A DNA stretch of 64,000 nt, taken from Cacajao melanocephalus. Lineage: Eukaryota > Chordata > Mammalia > Primates > Pitheciidae. Every line of letters begins with the position of its first letter. Position 1 is the stretch's first letter. Positions 50,821 to 64,000 of the stretch are shown one piece after another. The notes below the pieces were generated by a model, which was not told the origin of the DNA, did not search any database, and was given only the letters and a program-made list of their open reading frames with translations. The stretch lies in NCBI GenBank assembly GCA_963573385.1, contig CAUYLG010044636.1, positions 42,081 through 106,080 on the forward strand, in the 5' to 3' direction. Position numbers and translations under genes: made by a program.

Positions 50821-52707
50821 AGAAAACATGAACACAGGGAGGGGAACAACAGACTCTGGGGCATACCTGAAGGTGCAAGGTGAAAGGAGCTCAAGGATCT
50901 GGAAAAATAACTAAGGGGTGATTAAATAATCTGTACAGCAAACTCCCATGACACATGTTCATCTATATAATAAACCTGCACATGTACTCCTGAAATTGAA
51001 AAAAAAAACTGGTTAACAAAGTTGTTCATAATATCTTTTTTCTCTTTTATTGATATATAAAAATTCACATATTTATGGGGTACCTGTGTTTATTATATAA
51101 ATAGAATGTGTAACTGGTGTATCCATCCCCCTGAATGTTTATTATTTTTATGTGTAAAGATATGATTTCAATTCCTATCTTCTAATTAATTTTAGATATA
51201 CATAAGATTGTTGCTAAATATAGTCACCCTAGTCTCCTATCAAACACTGGAATTTATGTCTGCTATCTACCTGTATGTTTTTACCCATAATAACTTTTCT
51301 TCATGTCCCCCTTCTACCTGTTCACCCTGCCCAGTCTCTGGTATCAATCACTCTGTTCCCTATGTTCATGAGATCAAGTTTATTAGCTCCACATATGAAT
51401 GAGAACATGCACTATTTGTCTTTCAGTGTCAAGCATATTTCACTTAACATAATTACCTCCAGTTACATACATGTTCCTTCAAATGACATAATTTAATTCT
51501 TTGTTATGGGCAAATAATATTCTATTGTTTAGGTATACTATATTTTCTTTATCCATTTGACCATTGATGGACACGTAGGTTAATTCCATCTCTTTGCTAT
51601 CGTAATTAGTGCTGTGATAAACATGTGACTGCAGGTATCCCTTTGACATACTGATTTCTTTTCCTTTGAATAGACACCCAGTAGTGAGATTGCTGGATCA
51701 TATGGCAGTTCTATTTTTAGGTTTTTGAGAAATATTCATACTCTTTTTCATACCGGTTTTACTAATTTACATTCCCACCAAGAGTGTATAAGAGTTTCTT
51801 TTTCTTCACGTTTTTGTCAACATCTGTTGTTGTTGTTGTCTGATTAATAATAGCCATGCTAACTGGGATCAGATACTATCTCACTGTGATTTTGATTTGC
51901 ATTGCCTCATAATCAGTGATATTGAGCATTTTTTTCATTTGCATATCTTCTTTTCAGAAATGTCTACCTAGGTCCTTTGCTCCTTTTTTAAAGGGATTGT
52001 TATTTTAGTTGAGTAGTTTGAATTCCTTGGATATTGTGAATATTAGGCCCCATTGGAAGAGTAGTTTTTAAATATTTTTCCCCATTCAAGAGATTGTCTC
52101 TTCACACTGCTATTTGTTTTGCTGTGCAGAAGCTCTTTAGTTTAATATAGTCCCATTTGTCTACTTTGTTGTTGCTTTTGTTTTCTGTGCTTTTGAGATC
52201 TTAGCAATAAAATCTTTCTCTAGACCAATGCCCCAGGAGTTTTCCCTGTTTACTTTTGCAGTTTCATAGTTTGCAGCCTTACATTTAATCCATCTTGAAT
52301 TGGCTTTTGTATATGATAAAAGATAGAGCTTCAGTTTCATTCTTCTGAATATGGTTATCCAGTTTTCCCAGCATCATTTATTGAAGGGGGTATTCTTTCC
52401 CCAATGTATGTACCTGGTGACTTTGTTAAAGATCAGTTGTCTGTAAATATGTGGATTTATTTCTGGGTTCTTATTCTGTTCCATTGCTCTATGTGCTTAT
52501 TTTTATACCAATACCATGCTGTTTTCATAACTATAGCCTTCTAATATGTTTTGAATTCAAGTAGTGTGATTTCTCCAGCTTTGTTATTTTTGCTCAGAAT
52601 TTCTTTAGCTATTCAGGCTCTTTTTTTTTTTTAATCTACATGAATCTTATAATTTTTTTATATTTCTGTGAAGAATGACATTGGGTATTTTGATAGGGAT
52701 TGCACTG

Positions 52708-52765
52708 AATCTATAGATTGCTTTAGATTGCATTGAATCTATAGATTACATTCAATCTATAGATT
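52708..52765. repeat. Three copies of a 12-bp palindrome within L1 relic
   Basis: 'aatctatagatt' occurs at 52708-52719, 52736-52747 and 52754-52765. Intact L1 has it once at this place, so a local expansion of a palindromic unit has occurred. Confidence 0.9.
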
Positions 52766-53130
52766 GCTCTTAATTTAATGACATTAATTTTTCTGATCCA
52801 TAAGCATGGAATGCCTATTTGTTTGAGTCCTCTTAAATTTCTTTTACCAGTTGTTTGAAATTTTCCTTATACAGAACATTCACTTTCTTGACTAAATTTA
52901 TTCCTATTTTTGAAGCTATTATAAATAAAATTGCCTTGTTCATTTCTCTTTTGGCTATCAGAAATGCTACTAATTTTGAATCTTAATTTTGTATCCTGTA
53001 ACTTTACTGAATTTGTTGATCAGTTTTAAGAGTTTTGCACTAACTTTTAGTTTTCTAAAGATCAGATCATGTCATCTGCAAAAAGGGACACTTTCATTTT
53101 CTTTTTTCCAATTTGGATGCCTTTTATTTC

Positions 53131-53266
53131 TGTGTGTGTGTGTGTGTGCATGTGTTTACTTTTTGTAGATACAGGGTCTCATTATGTTGCCCAGGCTGGT
53201 CTCAAACTCCTAGGCTTAAGTGATCCAAATTCCTAGGATTACAGGCATGAGCTACCATACCCAGTC
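53131..53266 (-). mobile_element. Alu left-monomer (FLAM-like), antisense, with (TG)n in its tail
   Basis: 'tttgtagatacagggtctca' to 'gagctaccatacccagtc' is a reverse-complement Alu left monomer with an internal deletion after 'aagtgatcc'. Its T-tail side has become a TG run at 53131-53148. A 7-bp duplication of the L1 host (tatttct) lies at 53125-53131 and 53267-53273. Confidence 0.82.
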
Positions 53267-55699
53267 TATTTCTTTCTCTTGCCTGATTGCCATGGCTAGA
53301 ACTTTCAGCACTATGTTGAAAAGGAGTAGTAAAATGGTCACTTTTGTCTTATTCCAATTCTTAGAGGAAAGCCTTTCAACTTTTCCCAATTCAGTACAAT
53401 GTTAGCTATGGATTTGTCATACGAGACATTGACTATTTTGAGATATTTTCAATCTATGCCTTGTTTTTTGAGAGTTTTATTATGAAGTGGTGTCGAATTT
53501 TGTCAGATGCTTTTTATGCCTCTATTGAGGTGCTCATGTGATTTTTGTCCTTCTTTCTATTGATGTTATGTATGCTTATTGATTTGCATTTGTTGGACTA
53601 TCCTTGCATCCCTGGCATAATTCTTACTTGACCATGGGGTATTATCTTTTTGATGTGCTATTACGTTCAATTTGCTAGTGTTTTCTTGAGGATTTTACAT
53701 CTATGTTCATCAAGGATTTTGGCCCAAAGTTTCCTTTTTTTGTTTTATGATTGTCTGGTTTTGATATCAGGGTAATGCTAGCCTCAGAAAATGAGGTAGG
53801 GAGAATTCCCTCCTCTTCAATTTTTAAAATAGTTTCAGAATTGACATTAGTTTTTTATACATTTGGTAAAATTCCGCAATGAATCCATTCAGTTCTTGGC
53901 TTTGTTTGGAGAATTTATACTACTGACTCAATCTCACTACTCATTATTAGTCTGTTCAGGTTTTATATTTCTTCTTGATTCAATATCAGGAATTTGTATG
54001 TTTCCAAAAATTTATCCATTTCTCTAGGTTTTTCAGTTTCTTGGTGCATAGTTGTGGAATAATCTCTGATGATCTTTTGTATTTCTGTAGCATCAGTTGT
54101 AACTTCTCCTTTTTCATTTCTAATTTTGCTCAGTTGAATTTTCTCTTTTATTGGTTAGTCTAGCCAGCAGTTTACCGATTTATCTTTTCAAAGAGCCAAA
54201 TTTCCATTATTTTAATCCTTTACATTGTTATTTTTATTTTATTTCTATTTTGTTTAGTTCTGCTCTGATATTTATTATTTCTTTAATTCTGCTAATTTGA
54301 GGTTTGATTTGTTCTTGCTTTTCTGGTTCCATGAGGTGCATGATTAGACTGTTTATTTGAAATCTTTCTGGTTATTGATTTAGGTATAACTGCTGTGAAC
54401 TTCTCTCTTATAAGTGCTTTTGCTGTGTAAAATAGGTTTTGGTATGTTATGTTTCTATTTTCAGTTGTTTTAAGAAATTTTTCCATTTCCACCTTAATTT
54501 CTTTATTGACCCAATGGTCATTCTGGAGCATGTTTAATTTCCTTGTATTCTTATAGTTTCCAAGATTCCTCTTGGTATGGATTTCTAGTTTTATTCAAAT
54601 GTGATTTGAAAAGATAACATAATTTCAAACTTTTAAAAATTAATTGGCAGTTGTTTTGTGGCCTAACATATGGGGGAATGTTCCATGTGCTGATAGGAAG
54701 AATGTGTATGCCAGACTTATCAGATAAAACCTATAAATGTTTACTAGGTTCATTTGATCTAAAGTCCAGTTTAAGTCCAATGTGTCTTTCTTGATTTTTC
54801 TGTCTAGATTATCTGTCTAATATTTACAGTGGGTGTTGAAGTCCCCTTTTATTACTGTAGTGGAGTCCTTCTTTCTTTAGATTCAGTAATATTTGCTTAT
54901 GAATCTGGATTCTTCAGTATTGGGTGCATATATATTTAGAATTGTTACATCCTCTTGCTGAATTGATCCCTTTATCATTATATAATAACCTTCTTTGATC
55001 TCTTTCATTGTTTTTAATTGAAAGTATGTTTTATATGATTAAGACAAAATGGCCACCCCTGCTTGCTTCTGGTTTCTATTTGTTTGGGAAATTTTTTGCA
55101 TACCTTTACTTTCAAGCTATATGTGTTTTCATAGGTAAAGTGTATATGTTGTAGACAGTATATAATTGGGTCATGTTCTTTTTTAAATCCATTTGCCAAT
55201 GTATATCATTTAAGTGGAGAACTTAATCCATTTACATTTAAGGTTATTATTAATATGTGAGGTTTTGTTCCTGACATGTTGTTATTTTCTTCTTGTTTTC
55301 TATATTCTTTATTCCTTTCTTTCTATCTTATTGACTGTCCTTGAGGCTTACTGCTTTCCTGTGGTGGTATCACTTGAGACCTTTTTCTTCATCATTTGTA
55401 TATTTTCTTTACAAGTGTGTTTTCTCTTTTGTGTGTGTCTTCATGATGGTAACTGTCGCTCTTTCAGGGTTAGCACTCCCTTGAAAATTTCTTACAAGGC
55501 CAGTCTACTGGTGATAAATTCCCTCTGCATTTGCTTATCTGATAAATACTGTATTTCTTCTTCATTGATGAAGAATACTTTTGCTGGACATAGTATCCTT
55601 TGCTGGAAGGTTTTTTTCTTTCATCACTTAATATACCATTCTCTCTTGGCTAGTAAAGGTTCTGCTGAGAAGTCTGCTGTTAGTCTAATGGGAGCTCTT

Positions 55700-56480
55700 T
55701 TATAAATAACTGAACTCTGTTCTCTTGCTTTCTTTAGAATTTTTCTTTTTACTATTGACTTTAAAGTTTCACTCTAATGTGCCATGAAGACCTTTTTGCA
55801 CTGTATCTGTTTGTGGATCACTGGGTTTTCTGTATCTGGAGGTCTAAATATCCTGCTAGACTTGAGTAGATTTCATGTGTTATTTTGTTAAACCTCATTT
55901 CTCTCTCTTTGGCTTTGGGATACTGATAATTTGTATATTTGGTCACTTTATGGTATCTTATATATCACAAAGCCTTTGGTTATACTTTTTATTCTCTTTA
56001 TTTTTTCTGCATGGGTTATGTCAAAAGGGCTGTCTTAAAAGTTCTGAGATTCTTTCATATGCTTTATTTTTGAAGGTTTCAAGTGTAATTTGTATTTCAT
56101 TTGAGGAGCTCTTCACTTCCAGAATTTCTGTTTCAGTTCTTTTACATACCTATTACTTCAGCAAATTTCTTATTCATATTCTAAACTGTTTTTGTGATTT
56201 CTTTGTATTTAGAATTATCTTAAACTTCAATGAGCTTCTTAGTATTGTAAGTTTAAATTCTTTTTCCAAGATTTTGTGAATTTCTTTTTAATTGGGATCT
56301 GCTACTGGAAAATTTTTGTGTTCCTCTGGAAGTGTTATATTTCCTTCCTTTTTCAGGTTTTCTCATCCTTCAGTTAATATCTGTGTGTCTGGTTTAATAG
56401 TCACTGCCTCCAATTTTTTAAATTTGCTTTCATGGGGAGGACTTTCTCCTGGAGATGTATTAATGGTGTTGGTTGTATAG
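55700..56480 (-). pseudogene. L1 ORF1-region relic, antisense
   Basis: This part corresponds in position to the ORF1 RNA-binding protein of the antisense L1. No intact minus-strand frame is present. The long plus-strand frames here (55214-55705 and 55875-56279) are antisense artefacts of T-rich L1 complement. The boundaries are estimated from position. Confidence 0.5.
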
Positions 56481-57045
56481 GACCCTTTAGCTTTGATTCT
56501 CGGTGCATGCTGCAATCTAGCCTTTTCTTTGGCTATAAACAGTATGAGTAATATCTGTCATTTCCTCAGTGGTTTAGGCTCTGGTTATTAGTGGAGGCTA
56601 TGGTGGAGTTTTTCTGGTGTCAGGGATGGCAGGTGGGTCCATTTCTGGGCCCAATGAAGAAAGCACTGGGCTGAGCATGCTTGCTCTTGGGCCCCATGGT
56701 AGCAGATGCTGGCACTGGTATTAGTGGGATGAGGCAGGCCAATTCTTAAGCCTATAGTGGCTGCAGTGGGCTGCTGCTTGAATGGGTTTTCACATCCCTG
56801 AGAAGTCAACATGGTATAATTGATGCCAGTCACAGCGGAAGGATGACTTTCTGGGTCCCTAGCACTGCACATTGGTGTTGGGTGGTGGTTGTATGCAAGT
56901 TGCCAGTAACAGCCCCAGAGACACAGTTTTCAAATGGTCCTGTTCTCTATAGCAGCAGCACCACAGCATCACACAGAAGGGGGAAGGGACTACATATTTC
57001 ATGTGCTTGCCTGGGTATATAGCCTATGCTACCAAAATATTATAA

Positions 57046-57655
57046 GATAACCAGTGTTAGTGAAGGTATGAGGAAACTGGAAATCTGGTATATAAACAGT
57101 GTAAATGTAAAATGATACAACTGCTATGGAAAAAAGTATGGTGGTTTTGTAAAAAATTTAAAATAGAACATCATATGATTCAGTAGTCCTAGTCTTAGAA
57201 ATTTGTCTAAAAAAATGAATATAGGATCTCAAAAATATGTTTGCACTTTCATGTTCATTGGAGCACTATTCGCGATAGCCAATATGTAGGGACAACGTAA
57301 ATGCCCATCGACAGATAAATGGATAACGAATATGTAGTATATACAGAAAATTCTGTCATATGCTACAACATGGATGAACCTTAAGGACATTATGCTAAGC
57401 GAAACAGCTAGTCACATAAGGACAAACATTGCATGCTTCCACTTATATGAGGTATCTAAAGAAATCAAACTCATAGAAGCAGAAAGTAGAATGATGGTTG
57501 CCAGGAGTTATGGGGAAGGAAAAATGAAGACTTGCTATTTAATGGGTATAGAATTTCAATCTTGCAAGACGAAATAGCTTTAGAAATTTGCTGTACAACA
57601 GTGTATATATAATTAACAATACTGTACTATAACACTTAAAAACTAGTTAGGAGGG
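57046..57655 (+). mobile_element. Old L1M 3' end, sense (first)
   Basis: It follows old-L1 C-terminal ORF2 and 3' UTR order: 'tgttcattggagcactattc', 'cgacagataaatggataacg', 'gctacaacatggatgaacct' and 'gaatgatggttgccaggagt'. Confidence 0.85.
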
Positions 57656-57659
57656 TAAA

Positions 57660-58362
57660 AAAATCTTCATTTAGTTATTATCTCACACCCATCAAGATGG
57701 CTACAATAAAATACAATCATAAAAATACAAGTATAGGTGCAGAAGTAGAGAAACTGAAACCTTCATGCCTTACTCATGGGAGTATAAAATGGTATAGACT
57801 TTGTGAAAAACAAATTGGTAGTTTCTCAAAAAGTTAAACAAAGAGGCATCATAAGACTCAGCAATTTCACTCTTAGGAATATACCCCAGATAACTAACAT
57901 GTTCATATAAAATTTTCTATGTTAAAATTTATAGCTGCATTATTCATAATAGTCAGAGGGGTAATGACTCAATGTTCATTAATAAATGAATAAATACAAT
58001 ATTCATACAATGAAATATTATTCAGCCATAAACAGGAATGAAGTACTATGACATGCCAGAATGAATAACCTTGAAAACATGCCAAGTGATGAGTATCAGA
58101 CACAAAAGACTACATATTGTATGAATTCATTTCCATGAAATTTCTAGAATAGGCAAATCCACAGAAAAAGAAAGTAGATTAGTTGCCATGGGATCAAGAG
58201 AAGGTGGGATTGAGACTAACTGTTAATAATTACCAGGTTTCTTTTTTGAAGTGATGAAAATATCTGGAATGAAATAGTGGTGATGCTTGCACAACATACA
58301 AGTAAACTAAAAATCACCATATTGTACATTTTACAATAATAAATGTTGTGTGAATTGTGTCT
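57660..58362 (+). mobile_element. Old L1M 3' end, sense (second)
   Basis: A second, independent copy of the same L1 interval: 'ctcacacccatcaagatggc', 'tatagctgcattattcataa', 'gaaatattattcagccataa' and 'agtgatgaaaatatctggaa'. It ends 'gtgtgaattgtgtctcaata'. It repeats the region covered by 57046-57655, so it is a separate insertion or a duplication. Confidence 0.87.
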
Positions 58363-58637
58363 CAATAGCACTTGAGAGACCAAGGTGAGCGGATCACAAG
58401 GTCAGGAGATCAAGACCATCATGGCTAACACAGTGAAACCCCATCTCTACTAAAAATACAAAAAATTACCTGGGCATGGTAGCATGAGTCTGTAGCCCCA
58501 GCTACTCGGGAGGCTAAGGCAAGGGGAATCGCTTGAACCCAGGAGGCAAACATTGCAGGGAACCAAGATTGTACCACTGCACTCCAGCCTGGGCAACAGA
58601 GTGAGACTCTGTCTCAAAAAAAAAAAAAAAAAAAAAT
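58363..58637 (+). mobile_element. AluY-like SINE, 5'-truncated, sense
   Basis: It starts inside the left arm at 'agcacttgagagaccaaggt'. The 'ggagatcaagaccatcatgg' and 'ctaacacagtgaaacccc' text is AluY-type, making this among the youngest elements in the window. It ends in a ~21-nt A-run. No clear target duplication is visible. Confidence 0.9.
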
Positions 58638-58659
58638 TTAAGGTGTATCGCTTAATTTG

Positions 58660-58798
58660 CAAGACAGTTGGTCTCTGGCTTATGGTAGTTTATCGTACAA
58701 TTTTTTAACCTTATAATAGGTTTACTAGGGTATTAAATGCATTTTTTACATATGAGTTTATCAGGACATACTCCATTGTAAGTAAAGGAACACCTGTA
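58660..58798 (-). mobile_element. TcMar-Tigger DNA transposon end fragment
   Basis: 'gtattaaatgcattttttac', 'gtttatcaggacatactcca' and 'ttgtaagtaaaggaacacct' follow the terminal part of a Tigger element as I recall it. It ends 'acctg' followed by TA, the target dinucleotide of mariner-type transposons. The orientation and subfamily are tentative. Confidence 0.5.
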
Positions 58799-58814
58799 TG
58801 TGGTGATTTTTGTA

Positions 58815-59243
58815 TTATCTTTTGAAATTTATTTTTATATTAATTCCCTTATAATCAGAGAAAGACATTGTGTATTATTTAAACCTTTTGACATTTGTTG
58901 AAATTTAATTTATATACTAGTATATGGTCAAATTGGTAGATATTTATAATTATAAAAATGTGCTTTCAGTTGCAGTTCATTATAATAATCTATATATGTC
59001 ATTTAAGATAAGTGTTTTAATCACGTTAATCAGAACCTTTATAGTATTATCGATTTTTTGTCTGCATGCTTTATTAGTTACTGATAATTAGAATTCCTCA
59101 CAATTTGTATATTGCCATTAGACATGTCATTTTTGTTTTACTGGTTTTGATGCTATGTTATTTTAGCTACATACAAACTTAGAAGTGTTCTGTCCTTCTA
59201 TTATACCATTTTGTGATTAGAAAACATCTACTCTTATTCCTGA
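58815..59243 (-). mobile_element. Old L1 ORF2 endonuclease-region fragment, antisense
   Basis: 'taatcagagaaagacattgt', 'tatatactagtatatggtca' and 'attttttgtctgcatgcttt' follow the reverse-complement endonuclease region of an old L1. It could be a further remnant of the antisense L1 that begins at 43850, since the order is compatible, or a separate copy. Confidence 0.6.
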
Positions 59244-63892
<4,649 letters not shown>

Positions 63893-64000
63893 AGCAGCAC
63901 CTCACACCTGTGATCCTAACACTTTGTGAGGCTGAGGCGGTTGGATCACCTGAGGTCAGGAGTTCAAGACCAGCCTGGCCAACATGATGAAACCCCATCT
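63893..64000 (+). mobile_element. Alu SINE, sense, cut by the window end
   Basis: A left arm with 'ctcacacctgtgatcctaac' and 'gatcacctgaggtcaggagt' sits within L1 ORF1 antisense sequence. The 5' few bases are diverged or missing. It continues beyond the window. AluS-like. Confidence 0.9.

Larger units (their letters stand above)
46981..51008 (+). mobile_element. Internally deleted L1 (L1MA/L1PB age), sense
   Basis: It starts with an authentic old-L1 5' UTR ('gggggctggccaagatggcc') for about 250 bp. At about 47229 it passes directly into the ORF2 endonuclease region ('actttaaaagaacaaagatc'). The rest of the 5' UTR, ORF1 and the start of ORF2 are absent. It then runs colinearly to a 3' end with an A-run at 51001-51008. 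Flanking 'aaactg' (46972-46977 and 51006-51011) may be the remains of a target duplication in the older antisense L1. Confidence 0.88.
51390..55277 (-). pseudogene. Decayed L1 ORF2 relic, antisense
   Basis: The complement of 'cat' at 55275-55277, next to 'gttcctga', corresponds to the normal ORF2 start. The frame is lost soon after. The FADD box is retained (complement of 53071-53082) but is followed at once by a stop two codons later. A fragment of the endonuclease-RT linker is open at 54292-54531 (EIKVEMEKFLKT). ORF2p of this age would have been an L1 endonuclease and reverse transcriptase; this copy is dead. Confidence 0.8.
51036..57045 (-). mobile_element. Near-full-length L1 (L1MA/L1MB age), antisense
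   Basis: It reads as a reverse-complement L1 in order: 3' UTR (from the T-run near 51036, 'ttattgatatataaaaattc', 'atttatggggtacctgtg'), ORF2 (about 51390-55277), an inter-ORF and ORF1-like region (about 55280-56480), and a GC-richer 5'-UTR-like part (about 56480-57045). It contains an inserted Alu left monomer and a TG tract at 53131-53266. The 5' boundary is approximate. All reading frames are broken. Confidence 0.85.

Noticed and set aside
55214..56279. Long plus-strand open frames rich in Phe, Leu and Ser (163 and 134 codons)
   Set aside because: They run antisense through an L1 relic. T-rich L1 complement gives hydrophobic frames with few stops.

Overview
This window is primate, most likely human, nuclear DNA from an AT-rich, gene-poor region. 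The evidence is a mixture of AluJ, AluS and AluY copies, primate L1 elements, a complete MaLR/THE1-type LTR element, MLT1 LTRs, MIR and L2 relics and simple repeats. I see no host protein-coding exon, no CpG island, no structured RNA gene and no prokaryotic-type operon. Every longer open frame I examined lies in a transposon relic, runs antisense to one, or lacks an ATG.

Layout. 1-11 kb: mostly unassignable sequence with an antisense MLT1 LTR, an Alu with clean target-site duplications, ancient MIR/L2 and old L1 pieces, a second antisense LTR-like repeat, and a diverged local duplication (9955-10114 and 10723-10883). 11.5-16 kb: two overlapping sense L1 fragments; the larger carries most of ORF2 and was later hit by an antisense Alu. 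16-36 kb: sparse repeats, including a lone Alu left arm with its own duplication, an AluJ with a ~200-nt polypurine tail, a solo LTR with a perfect 5-bp target duplication (22389-22806), an MLT1B LTR, several MIRs and Alus, a 23-bp exact repeated segment, and a perfect 39-bp inverted repeat (29123-29205). 36.5-38.8 kb: a complete LTR-internal-LTR MaLR element. 38.8-43.8 kb: mostly unassigned. 43.8-64 kb: an almost continuous pile of L1s. An old antisense L1 was interrupted by an MLT1 LTR and by a sense L1 (46981-51008). An almost full-length antisense L1 (51036-57045) follows, then two sense L1 3' ends, an AluY, a Tigger DNA-transposon end and a near-full-length antisense L1 (59244-63892), which an Alu cuts at the window edge.

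Nothing here works together as a pathway. The window records successive transposon insertions and local rearrangements. All L1 ORF2 copies have stops or frameshifts, and one has lost two predicted reverse-transcriptase catalytic aspartates. The signals least explained by known repeats are the 39-bp perfect palindrome, the 23-bp duplicated segment near it, and the L1 whose 5' UTR is joined directly to ORF2. I did not find a convincing new biological system. Subfamily names come from recalled consensus patterns, not a database search.
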